Below, piece after piece: positions 25,139 to 32,577 of a stretch of 42,167 nt of DNA. The notes below the pieces were generated by a model that saw only the letters and a program-made list of their open reading frames with translations, did no database searches and was not told the DNA's origin. This DNA comes from Flaviflexus sp. (GTDB lineage: Bacteria; Actinomycetota; Actinomycetes; Actinomycetales; Actinomycetaceae). A program made the translations under genes and the position numbers. The stretch is taken from the NCBI GenBank assembly GCA_030537635.1, contig JAUNVM010000011.1, positions 26,997-69,163 of the forward strand, in the 5' to 3' direction. Each line of letters begins with the position of its first letter. Position 1 is the stretch's first letter.

Positions 25139-26164
25139 TTATGCCGAGCCGCTCCATTCATATCCTCCACCGGGGAACTCCTGCTTCTTCCACACCGGCA
25201 GACGCAGCTTCACCTCTTCAACGAGGGCCTCGAGGGCGGCAAAAGCCTCCACCCGGTGCGCGGCCGAAACGACCGCGCCGAGGGCAATATCGCCTACCTC
25301 GAGGTGTCCGGAGCGGTGCTCCACCGCGATCTTGAGAGCCCCGGATCCCTCGGCGATCTCGTGGGCAACCCGGGAGATCACCTGGGACGCATCCGGGTGG
25401 GCCTCGTAGTCAATGGACGTGACATCTCGCCCGGCATCGTGATTGCGCACCTGGCCGATGAAAGTGGCAACCGCCCCGGCCTTATCGGACTGGCAGGCGG
25501 CAATGAGCTCGGACATGTCGATGGGAGAATCCTTTACCCCCGCCTTGACGACCTGGGCGTTCCCGAATTCGCGCTGCGCGGCATGCTGGGTGGCGTAGGT
25601 GGCGGCGGCATGAGCATCCCGGCCGTGGGCGTGATCGTGGCCATGCCCGTGGCCGTGATGGTGTCCCGCAGGCTCAATGTGCGGGTGGTCCCCGCCGGCC
25701 AGTTGGTCGGCGGCGTGGGCGATGATGGGGCCAATGGCAGCCACGGCGTCCTTAACGCCGCCGGTGGATCCGGGGGCGGTGACGACGAGGGCGCGATGAT
25801 TCTCGGCCTCGATGACACCTACAACGGCGCGGGACAGGCTGGCGGCGGGAGCATCCTTGCCCCGGTCGCGAATATCGGCCTCGACTCCCTCGAGGCGCTT
25901 GACGATAAGGGGGAGGACGGCTTCCGGTGTCTCATCGCGCGGGCCGATGCCGGTTCCGCCGGTCGTGAAAATGAGGTCGGCGCCATCGGCGCAGGCGCGC
26001 GCCACCGCCTCGCGAACGGAGCTGGTTCCGTCGGGAACAATCTCCGGGCCGGACACCTCCAGGCCCCAGCCGCCAAGGAGGCCGGCGGCAAGCGGTCCGG
26101 AGCGGTCCTGGCGCTCACCGGTGGAACAACGGTCAGATACGGTAATCACATGTGCGTGGGTCAC
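25139..26164 (-). CDS. MogA-MoaE fusion protein with histidine-rich linker
   Basis: The 341-residue protein fuses two Moco enzymes. Residues 1-155 are MogA/MoaB-type molybdopterin adenylyltransferase, with FTTGGTGIGPRDETPEA (about 66-82) and the TAPGSTGGVKDA motif. Residues 212-341 are MoaE, the large subunit of molybdopterin synthase, with FIGQVRNHDAG (Arg240), EHRSGHLEVGD and the catalytic VWKKQEFPGG lysines (326-327). Between them lies a linker with twelve histidines in residues 160-194, including alternating Gly-His, which looks metal-binding. The start GTG 26164 has no ribosome site but TAGGAT and six bases precede it (leaderless). It is divergent from moeZ, 35 bp apart. It makes molybdopterin with MoaD and adenylylates it for MoeA. 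Confidence 0.93.
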   Translation of the reverse strand: MTHAHVITVSDRCSTGERQDRSGPLAAGLLGGWGLEVSGPEIVPDGTSSVREAVARACADGADLIFTTGGTGIGPRDETPEAVLPLIVKRLEGVEADIRDRGKDAPAASLSRAVVGVIEAENHRALVVTAPGSTGGVKDAVAAIGPIIAHAADQLAGGDHPHIEPAGHHHGHGHGHDHAHGRDAHAAATYATQHAAQREFGNAQVVKAGVKDSPIDMSELIAACQSDKAGAVATFIGQVRNHDAGRDVTSIDYEAHPDASQVISRVAHEIAEGSGALKIAVEHRSGHLEVGDIALGAVVSAAHRVEAFAALEALVEEVKLRLPVWKKQEFPGGGYEWSGSA

Positions 26165-26176
26165 GGCCCCATCCTA
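26165..26176 (-). promoter_or_regulatory. Leaderless promoter -10 of mogA-moaE
   Basis: On the minus strand TAGGAT (26176-26171), six bases, then GTG at 26164. It lies in a 35-bp divergent gap together with the -10 of moeZ, so the two promoters must overlap and may compete. Confidence 0.5.
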
Positions 26177-26186
26177 CCCGGGGCAC

Positions 26187-26199
26187 TAAGCTAAAGGAT
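26187..26199 (+). promoter_or_regulatory. Promoter -10 and start region of moeZ
   Basis: TAAGCT (26187-26192) is followed by AAAGGAT and the ATG at 26200. The seven-base spacing suggests a leaderless or near-leaderless mRNA; AAAGG would be too close to the start for a normal ribosome site. Confidence 0.4.
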
Positions 26200-27333
26200 A
26201 TGCGTCCTCTTGTCCCCCTCGGCCCACCGCTTACCACCGAGCAAACCGTGCGCTATGCTCGCCACCTGTCCCTCGCCGGTTTTGGTGAGGAGGCACAGCG
26301 CCGCCTCCTGGGCGCCAAGGTATTGGCGGTGGGGGCGGGCGGCCTCGGCTCCCCCGCCCTTCTCTATCTCGCGGCCGCGGGCGTGGGCACCCTCGGCGTC
26401 ATTGATGATGATCGGGTGGACCGCAGCAATCTGCAACGCCAGGTGCTGCACACCGATGCCGGGGTGGGCGAGCCCAAAACGGCCTCGGCGGCCCGGGCGA
26501 TCACGGCCCTCAATCCGGATGTCACGGTGATTGAGCACCGCGAGCGCCTCGGAGCCAATGCCGAGGAGATTCTCTCCGGATACGATCTCGTGCTCGATGG
26601 GACGGATAATTTTGCCACCCGGTACACGGTGGACCGGGCGGCCACCGCGCTTGGCATGCCCGAGGTGTGGGGCTCCATCTTCCAGTTTTGCGGCCAGGTC
26701 TCGGTGTTCTGGTCCGGACAGCGGGCCGTCGCCGCGGGCGCTCCCGGCCCGGACGGGGTGACGCTGCGGGATCTGTTTCCCGCTCCACCCCCGGTTGGTC
26801 AGGTTCCCTCGTGCGGGGAGGCCGGGGTGTTGGGCGCCCTGCCCGGCCAGGTGGGTACGATCATGGCGATTGAGGCTATCAAGCTCATCTGCGGGATTGG
26901 TGAGCCGCTGCTGGGGCGCGTCCAGGTCATCGACACCCTGGCCGGTACCTCCCACACGGTTCCGCTCGCCCCCCGGCCCGGGCCACGCCCGGCACCGATC
27001 GAGGATGTTGAGCTCGCCCCCTACTGCTCTGCTCCCCCGGTGCCCGCGATTGACATGACGCAGATCGATGAGGTGCTCGCCTCGGGCGCGGATGTGCTGG
27101 ATGTGCGGGAGGATGATGAACGGCAGGCCGGCTTTATTCCCGGATCCCGCCACATTCCCCTGGCCGGAGTGCTGAGCGATCCGGAGGCTGCCGCCTCGGG
27201 TACGGTCTACGTGTACTGCGCGGCGGGAGCCCGCTCGGCCCGGGCCGTGGCGGCGCTGCGCGAGCGAGGAATTGACGCCATCAACGTCACGGGCGGATAT
27301 GCTGCCTATGAACTCAAGGAGTCCCATGATTGA
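26200..27333 (+). CDS. moeZ: MoeB/MoeZ-type adenylyltransferase with rhodanese domain
   Basis: The 377-residue protein activates the C-terminal glycine of MoaD (and possibly ThiS or CysO) and supplies its sulfur. Residues 1-270 are the E1-like adenylyltransferase: GAGGLGSP nucleotide loop (45-52), the DRSNLQRQVL block (74-83), DGTDNFATR and active Cys205 in PSCGEAGVLG. Residues 285-377 are a rhodanese domain with the persulfide-forming loop CAAGARSA (Cys340). The zinc-binding cysteines of E. coli MoeB are absent, as in mycobacterial MoeZ. ATG 26200 is used because upstream residues have no family similarity. The stop overlaps the moeA start by eight bases, starting the run moeZ-moeA-moaC-mobA. 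Confidence 0.93.
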   Translation: MRPLVPLGPPLTTEQTVRYARHLSLAGFGEEAQRRLLGAKVLAVGAGGLGSPALLYLAAAGVGTLGVIDDDRVDRSNLQRQVLHTDAGVGEPKTASAARAITALNPDVTVIEHRERLGANAEEILSGYDLVLDGTDNFATRYTVDRAATALGMPEVWGSIFQFCGQVSVFWSGQRAVAAGAPGPDGVTLRDLFPAPPPVGQVPSCGEAGVLGALPGQVGTIMAIEAIKLICGIGEPLLGRVQVIDTLAGTSHTVPLAPRPGPRPAPIEDVELAPYCSAPPVPAIDMTQIDEVLASGADVLDVREDDERQAGFIPGSRHIPLAGVLSDPEAAASGTVYVYCAAGARSARAVAALRERGIDAINVTGGYAAYELKESHD

Positions 27334-28540
27334 TCTTGCTGACTACCGGGAGCTGGTGAGCCAGCTTGCCGAGCCGGTCTCCACGCAGCTGCTCGCGCTC
27401 ACCATGGCGAAGGGGCACGTGCTGGCCGAGCCGGTCTTTGCCCGCTATCCCGTGCCTCCTTTCGATAATTCGGCCATGGATGGTTTTGCGGTGCGCGCCG
27501 CAGATATTGCCAGCCTGCCGGTCACCCTGCCCATCTCCGGCGATATTCCGGCCGGCCACACCGGCGAGGAGGAGCTGCCTGCGGGCAGCGCCATGCGAAT
27601 CATGACCGGGGCTCCGCTTCCCCCGGGTGCCGACACGATCGTGCCGGTGGAGAACGTGGAGAACTCCGAGCGGCACATGCTTCGGGAGCACCTGGATGAG
27701 GTCACCATCGTCACCGAGGTACCCGCCGGGCGGCACGTGCGCCTGGCCGGGGAGGACATTGCGGCCGGGGAGCTTGCCCTGGAGGCCGGCACCCGGCTGG
27801 GTCCTGAACAGCTATCGGCCCTCGCCTCGATCGGCCACGGTTCGGTCACCGTCTACCGCCGCCCCGTTATCGGCATTCTCGCCACCGGCTCCGAGCTGGT
27901 GCCCCCGGGACAGCCGCTCAAGCGCGGCCAGGTGCCCGATTCTAATTCGCTGCTGCTGCGCGGCCTCATCGAGCGGGCCGGCGCCACCGCGGTGCCCATG
28001 AGCACCCGGGGCGATGATCCGGTCGCGGTCGAGCAGGCCTTTTCCGAGGCCGCCGATTCCGTGGACGCCATCATCACGACCGGCGGGGTGTCGGCCGGCG
28101 CCTTCGATGTTGTCAAGGAATTCCTCACCGGCCGGGGCGTCGACTTTTACAAGGTGGCCCTCCAGCCGGGAAAGCCGCAGGGATGTGGGCGGATGAGCCT
28201 GGGGGAGACAACCCTTCCCGTGCTGTGCCTGCCCGGCAATCCCGTGTCCGCCTTCGTCTCCATGAAGCTGTTTGGCGAGGCCCTCATTGGGGCCCTCACC
28301 GGGCGCGTCCGCCCGCTGCCCTTCAAGGAGGCCGTGGCTGGGGAGAGTTGGACCTGCCGGCCGGGACGCACGCAGCTCATGCCCGCGCGCTCGGCGAACG
28401 GCCGAGTCTATCCGGCAATCTCACGCTGCTCGGGCTCTCATCTCGTATACCTGCTCTCCCAAACCGAGGGCCTCATTCACGTTCCCGCCGACGTGACTGA
28501 CATCAAGGAAGGCGACACCGTGGAGGTGTGGTGGCTATGA
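27326..28540 (+). CDS. moeA: Molybdopterin molybdenumtransferase MoeA
   Basis: The 404-residue enzyme inserts molybdate into adenylylated molybdopterin. Motifs: PPFDNSAMDGFAV (about 48-60), TGAPLPPGADTIVPVE (about 94-109), the MogA-like domain with LATGSEL, PDSNS and TTGGVSAGAFD, and LPGNPVSAFV (about 303-312). Full family length with the C-terminal beta-barrel domain. The ATG at 27326 has AAGGAG five bases upstream; the open frame extends farther upstream inside moeZ but without family similarity. It overlaps moeZ by eight bases and moaC by four (ATGA). Confidence 0.95.
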   Translation: MIDLADYRELVSQLAEPVSTQLLALTMAKGHVLAEPVFARYPVPPFDNSAMDGFAVRAADIASLPVTLPISGDIPAGHTGEEELPAGSAMRIMTGAPLPPGADTIVPVENVENSERHMLREHLDEVTIVTEVPAGRHVRLAGEDIAAGELALEAGTRLGPEQLSALASIGHGSVTVYRRPVIGILATGSELVPPGQPLKRGQVPDSNSLLLRGLIERAGATAVPMSTRGDDPVAVEQAFSEAADSVDAIITTGGVSAGAFDVVKEFLTGRGVDFYKVALQPGKPQGCGRMSLGETTLPVLCLPGNPVSAFVSMKLFGEALIGALTGRVRPLPFKEAVAGESWTCRPGRTQLMPARSANGRVYPAISRCSGSHLVYLLSQTEGLIHVPADVTDIKEGDTVEVWWL

Positions 28541-29004
28541 AGTTCACGCATTTGACGCAGGCAGGCGAGGCGCACATGGTCGATGTCACGGCCAAGCAGC
28601 CCACCGTGCGCGAGGCAACCGCGAAGGGAAGCGTCACCTGCTCCCCCGACGTGGTGCGGGCCCTGCGCGAGGGCACTGTACCCAAGGGGGATGTGCTCGC
28701 CACCGCCCGCATCGCTGGCATCTCCGCCGCCAAGCGGGTGCCCGAGCTGCTTCCCCTCGCCCACACCATCGGCGTGCACGGGGCCAGCATCGACCTGGAG
28801 ATCACGGACGAGGGCGTCGACATCACGGCAACGGTGCGCACCGCCGACCGCACCGGGGTGGAGATGGAGGCGCTGACCGCGGTCACCGTGGCCGCCCTCG
28901 CCATCATCGACATGGTCAAGGGCGTTGACCGCTCCGCCGTCATCGCCAACTGCCGCATCACCCACAAGTCCGGGGGCCGTTCCGGTGACTGGCACCGAGA
29001 ATAG
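28537..29004 (+). CDS. moaC: Cyclic pyranopterin monophosphate synthase MoaC
   Basis: The 155-residue enzyme converts the MoaA product to cyclic pyranopterin monophosphate. Family motifs are all visible: the MVDVTAKQPTVREA opening (about residues 14-27), KGDVLATARIAGISAAKRVPELLPLAH (about 49-75) and GVEMEALTAVTVAALAIIDMVKG (about 108-130, with the conserved Glu-Met-Glu-Ala-Leu and Asp-Met-x-Lys). ATG 28537 forms an ATGA overlap with moeA. It overlaps mobA by 20 bases. Confidence 0.95.
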   Translation: MKFTHLTQAGEAHMVDVTAKQPTVREATAKGSVTCSPDVVRALREGTVPKGDVLATARIAGISAAKRVPELLPLAHTIGVHGASIDLEITDEGVDITATVRTADRTGVEMEALTAVTVAALAIIDMVKGVDRSAVIANCRITHKSGGRSGDWHRE

Positions 29005-29581
29005 TCAGGTTCCCGTCTCCGCGATCATCCTCGCCGGGGGCAGGGCCTCCCGCCTGGGCGGCGTACCCAAATCCGATATCGCCATCGGCGGCGCCCCCAT
29101 GCTCGACCGGGTCGTGGCCGCCTGCTGGGATCATGGAATCGGGGATCTCGTTGTCGTCGGCGATCTCAGCTGCCCCTACCGCACCGTGTGCGAGGATCCG
29201 CCGCGCTCCGGCCCGGCCAATGGCATTCTCGCCGGCCTGGGCGCCATTGGTGGCACCTGGACGCTCCTGCTGTCCTGCGACATTCCCTTCATTGCCGGCG
29301 CCCTACCGGATCTGCTGGCCGGACGGCAGAACGAGGGTGCCTGCATTGGCGGGCAGCGCCCCCAATACCTGGCCGGAATCTACCGGACGGATGCTCTGCG
29401 CCGGGCCTGCGCGGATCTTGCGGCCGAACGGGACGGCACCCTCGTGGGCGCACCCGTCCACGCGCTGATCGCCAAACTGGACATCACGGTCCTGCCGCCG
29501 AGTGATGCCGCCGCCGACGTCGACACCTGGGAGGACGTGGCCCGCGCCCGACAGGTTGCCGCAGAAGAACAGCGCCGCTAG
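28985..29581 (+). CDS. mobA: Molybdenum cofactor guanylyltransferase MobA-like
   Basis: The 198-residue NTP-transferase has the GTP-binding LAGGRASRLGGVPKSD loop (about residues 16-31), a Mg-binding Asp in LSCDIPF (about 96-103) and the late DVDTWEDVARAR segment typical of MobA. It would attach GMP to the molybdenum cofactor, giving the bis-MGD needed by DMSO reductases. Start GTG 28985 lies inside the end of moaC; it is the first start that gives the usual short lead before LAGG. Last gene of the moeZ-moeA-moaC-mobA run. The 137 bp to modC hold no gene and no convincing terminator. Confidence 0.88.
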   Translation: MTGTENSQVPVSAIILAGGRASRLGGVPKSDIAIGGAPMLDRVVAACWDHGIGDLVVVGDLSCPYRTVCEDPPRSGPANGILAGLGAIGGTWTLLLSCDIPFIAGALPDLLAGRQNEGACIGGQRPQYLAGIYRTDALRRACADLAAERDGTLVGAPVHALIAKLDITVLPPSDAAADVDTWEDVARARQVAAEEQRR

Positions 29582-29718
29582 CCAGGCGGTACGCCACGCC
29601 CGCCGGGCGCACCGCACACTCGGCCACCGCCGCGCAGCCAAGACGGCGAGGCGGCGGATGAACTCACGCAGCAGATAGACTGACGCGGCCGGCTCGTGGA
29701 GGCTGCCGGTACCGGATC

Positions 29719-30405
29719 CTAGGCGAAGTGCGCGGAGAGCGGGCTGGTCGGATCGGAGAGGGCCTGCCTGGCCTCACCGCGCGAGATGATCTCCCCGCCA
29801 TCAATAAGGATGAAGTCATCGGCAAGCGCCTCCACATCCTCCCGATCGTGGGTGACGATCACGCCGGTACGCCCCTGGAGCGCCTCGGCAAGCAAGACGC
29901 GCAGATGCTCGGAGGCCTTGACGTCCATGGCCGCCAGCGGCTCATCAAGCAGCAGCACATCGGGTTCGATGGCGAGCGCCCGGGCGAGGGCCACCCGCTG
30001 GGCCTGCCCGCCGGACAGCTCGTGCGGCTTGCGGCCCTCGAGCTCGGCAATGCCGACCTCGGCGAGGCGCTCGCGGGCAATGGCGTGCGCCTTCCCCTTC
30101 TCCATGCCCCGCGCCCGCAGCCCAAAGGCCACGTTGTCCAGGGCGGTGAGGTGCGGAAAGAGGGTGGGATCCTGAGAGAGCAGGGCAATCGGCCGCTCGT
30201 GCGGACCCACCCACGGGTCGGCAACCTCCCGGCCCCCGATCTTGATGGACGAGGCGGGATCGGGGACCAGGAGGCCGGCCAGGAGGGAAATCATCGTGGA
30301 CTTACCCGCACCATTGGAGCCGATGATGGCCAGGGTGCGTCCCTCGACGTGGCTGATGTTGAGGTCCAGGCCGCGCTCGGCCACCCGGACAGCGGCCGTG
30401 ATCAT
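29719..30405 (-). CDS. modC: Molybdate ABC transporter ATPase ModC (short form)
   Basis: The 228-residue ATPase has Walker A GSNGAGKST (about 29-37), Q-loop LLSQDPT, signature LSGGQAQR (about 129), Walker B VLLLDEPLAAMD and H-loop THDRED. It powers molybdate import through ModB. Standard ModC has a further C-terminal domain of about 120 residues with a TOBE molybdate-binding module; that domain is missing. A separate TOBE protein is instead the first gene of this operon. ATGA overlap with modB. Confidence 0.88.
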   Translation of the reverse strand: MITAAVRVAERGLDLNISHVEGRTLAIIGSNGAGKSTMISLLAGLLVPDPASSIKIGGREVADPWVGPHERPIALLSQDPTLFPHLTALDNVAFGLRARGMEKGKAHAIARERLAEVGIAELEGRKPHELSGGQAQRVALARALAIEPDVLLLDEPLAAMDVKASEHLRVLLAEALQGRTGVIVTHDREDVEALADDFILIDGGEIISRGEARQALSDPTSPLSAHFA

Positions 30406-31187
30406 AGCTTCCTCCCTCGCGCGGTAAGCGAAACGACGAGAACGGCGAGGATGAGCAGGACGAGGGAGAGAACGAGCGCCACGTCCGGATCGACCTCGCG
30501 CTGAAGATAAATGGCCAGGGGAACGGTTCTTGTCACGCCCTCAAGCGAGCCCGCAAAGGTGAGCGTCGCCCCGAATTCGCCGAGGCAGCGGGCGGCCGAC
30601 AGGGCGGTGCCCGAAACAATGGCCGGCCGCATGATCGGCAGCGTGACGTGGAAAAGAATATAGGTTGGCGAGGCGCCAAGGGTGGCCGCGATTTCCGCGT
30701 GGGCGCCCCGATTCGAGCGCAGTGCGGCCTCCAGGGAGGTGATGAGGAAGGGCATGGCAACAAATACCTGGGCCATGACCACGGCAATCGAGGAGAAGGC
30801 AATGTCAATGCCGAGCGCGGAGAATTGGGCGCCAAGCAGCTTGCGCTTACCGAAGGTGGCGAGGAGCGCCAGGCCGGCCACCACCGGGGGCAGCACCATC
30901 GGCACCGTCACCAGGGTCCGAGCCACGTCGGCCGCGCGCCCCTCGAGACGGGACATGACGAGGGCGGCCGGCACCCCGAGCACCACGCAGATCAGCGTGG
31001 CGACCAGCACCGTGCGCAGCGAGACGCCGAGTGCGGACAGCGCCGCCGGCGAGGTGAGCACCTCGACGGCCCGCGTCATCGGCATGTCGATAAGCAGGCC
31101 GATAATCGGCAGCGCAAGGTAGACGAGCGCCGCCGCCGCGAGGACGTGAATCCACCGCGGCGGGGCGCCCGCACTCACCGGTCTCAT
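30402..31187 (-). CDS. modB: Molybdate ABC transporter permease ModB
   Basis: The 261-residue permease has five to six membrane segments (about 14-34, 58-80, 90-112, 130-150, 190-210, 230-255) and the ABC coupling loop EIAATLGASPTYILFHVTLPIMRPAI (about 166-191, containing the EAA-G motif). Family and length match ModB/CysT-type permeases. The start ATG overlaps the modA stop (ATGA), and the stop overlaps modC. Confidence 0.92.
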   Translation of the reverse strand: MRPVSAGAPPRWIHVLAAAALVYLALPIIGLLIDMPMTRAVEVLTSPAALSALGVSLRTVLVATLICVVLGVPAALVMSRLEGRAADVARTLVTVPMVLPPVVAGLALLATFGKRKLLGAQFSALGIDIAFSSIAVVMAQVFVAMPFLITSLEAALRSNRGAHAEIAATLGASPTYILFHVTLPIMRPAIVSGTALSAARCLGEFGATLTFAGSLEGVTRTVPLAIYLQREVDPDVALVLSLVLLILAVLVVSLTARGRKL

Positions 31188-31978
31188 TCGAGGGTGAAGC
31201 CCGCGTCAATCAGGCGTTCGCGTCCCTTACCGGTTGTGAACGCATCGATCCACACCTGCTCAGAGGCATCGGGCTCGGTGGCGTCGATGACGAGCAGCGG
31301 GTAGGCGTTGGGCACCTCGGCCGCCTGCGGGATGTCCATGATCTCCACGGCATCCCCGGCCGAGGCGGCATCGGTACGGTAGACGAGTCCAACATCGGCC
31401 TGGCCCGAGGTCACCTTGCCGAGCACGTCGGTCACCTGCTGCTCCTCCGACACCGGCTTGAGCTCAATGTTGTTGAGCTCGGCCAGCTGGCGGGAGACAT
31501 CGCCGCAGGGAACCTGCTCGGCGCAGATGACGAGATCATGGTCGTTCATGCCCTCGTCAAAGCCGGTGATCCCGGCCGGATTCCCGGCGGGCACGACAAT
31601 GACGAGCTCATTGGTGGCCAGCACGTCGAGCTGGGTGCCCAGATTGTCATTGGTGATGTCATCGGCGGTCTTCTGGTTCGCGGTGACGAGAATATCGGCC
31701 TCGGCACCCGACTTGATCTGGGCAACCAGATCAGAAGAGCCGGAGCACACGGTGCGCACCGTCATGGTATCCGCCAGCTCCTTGGCGGTCTCCTCGGCAA
31801 CATCGCACATGGAGGCGGCGATCATCACGGTGAGATCGCGATGCTCCACATCCTGCGCATCCTCGCCCTGGGACTCATTGGCCGCCGGGGACTCCGTCGA
31901 GCTCTCCTCGTTGGAGGAGCAGCCTGCCAGCGCGAGCATCGCGGCCGATGCCAGCGCAAACACAGACTTGATTCGCAT
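31184..31978 (-). CDS. modA: Molybdate-binding lipoprotein ModA
   Basis: The 264-residue solute-binding protein captures molybdate outside the cell. It has a lipoprotein signal ending in LALAGC (Cys20 lipidated), an acidic Ser/Glu-rich linker (about 21-47), then the ModA fold with LTVMIAASM (about 50-58), CSGSSDLVAQIKSGAEADILVTAN (oxyanion-site serines), and the late DVGLVYRTDAAS segment. ATG 31978 with AGGAAGG upstream is used; it shares one base with the stop of the regulator gene (TAATG). The longer open frame upstream lies inside the regulator gene. Confidence 0.93.
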   Translation of the reverse strand: MRIKSVFALASAAMLALAGCSSNEESSTESPAANESQGEDAQDVEHRDLTVMIAASMCDVAEETAKELADTMTVRTVCSGSSDLVAQIKSGAEADILVTANQKTADDITNDNLGTQLDVLATNELVIVVPAGNPAGITGFDEGMNDHDLVICAEQVPCGDVSRQLAELNNIELKPVSEEQQVTDVLGKVTSGQADVGLVYRTDAASAGDAVEIMDIPQAAEVPNAYPLLVIDATEPDASEQVWIDAFTTGKGRERLIDAGFTLE

Positions 31979-32367
31979 TAAATTCCCTTCCTCACGCCCA
32001 CATTCGTGGCCTTGATCAACGCTGTGGCGGGATTGCCCACCTCGAGCTCCAGCTCCTTGGCCGCCTCCGCCGAAATGAGGGAGACAACGCGGTAGATACC
32101 GCACTGGATATCCACCTGGGCCATCACGCCGTCAATCTTGACGTCGGTGACAATGCCGGGCAGCTCATTGCGCGTCGAGGAGCCGCGATCCGACTCCACC
32201 TTGCCCTCGGCAAGGTCAACGGCAAGCTTGGCCACCGATTCCCCATCAACGAGGATGCGGCCATTATCGCGGCGAGCGCTCAGCAGACCATCGTCCACCC
32301 AGCGCCGCACGGTGTCATTCGACACGGCAAGAAGCCGTGCCACTTCTCGTACCTTGTATTCCCACAT
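31978..32367 (-). CDS. HTH-TOBE molybdate-responsive regulator
   Basis: The 129-residue protein joins an N-terminal MerR/excisionase-type helix-turn-helix (VREVARLLAVSNDTVRRWVDDGLL, residues 6-29) to a C-terminal TOBE/Mop molybdate-binding domain (about 66-129; NELPGIVTDVKIDGVMAQVDI, TNVGVRKG). It is probably a molybdate sensor that controls its own operon regulator-modA-modB-modC; it differs from E. coli ModE in size and HTH type. The ATG has no ribosome site but follows TAGGCT by six bases, with TTGAAC 17 bp farther upstream: a complete leaderless promoter. A palindrome sits just upstream of this promoter and recurs at the dms operon. Confidence 0.88.
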   Translation of the reverse strand: MWEYKVREVARLLAVSNDTVRRWVDDGLLSARRDNGRILVDGESVAKLAVDLAEGKVESDRGSSTRNELPGIVTDVKIDGVMAQVDIQCGIYRVVSLISAEAAKELELEVGNPATALIKATNVGVRKGI

Positions 32368-32402
32368 GACGCCAGCCTATCCGTGCATATGCTGCAGTTC
32401 AA
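32368..32402 (-). promoter_or_regulatory. Leaderless sigma-70-type promoter of the mod operon
   Basis: On the minus strand: -35 TTGAAC (32402-32397), spacer of 17, -10 TAGGCT (32379-32374), six bases, ATG at 32367. This is the best-formed promoter in the window and calibrates the other leaderless calls. Confidence 0.7.
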
Positions 32403-32403
32403 A

Positions 32404-32417
32404 ACCGCTTTCGCGGT
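32404..32417. promoter_or_regulatory. Candidate molybdate-regulator operator (ACCGC-TTTC-GCGGT)
   Basis: A perfect 5-bp inverted repeat with a 4-base centre, one base upstream of the -35 element of the mod operon. Thirteen of its 14 bases recur at 14522-14534 before dmsA1. The proposed binder is the adjacent HTH-TOBE protein; this is inference from position and recurrence. Confidence 0.5.
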
Positions 32418-32577
32418 ATACACGTCACTTAGGTGCCCGTAACTCGGAAAATGCTGAGGATGTTGCCCGTCTGTAATATGAGAGATTGTTAATTTTGGTT
32501 GCGGATGGTAGTCGGGGCCTGTCTAATGAAAACGGGTCGTTCGCTCGTTCGGCTCTGATCGATATAAAGGAGTGCCC

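Noticed and set aside
26200..27333. Missing zinc-binding cysteines in the MoeB/MoeZ-type protein
   Set aside because: Mycobacterial MoeZ proteins also lack them, so this is normal for the group and not a sign of decay.
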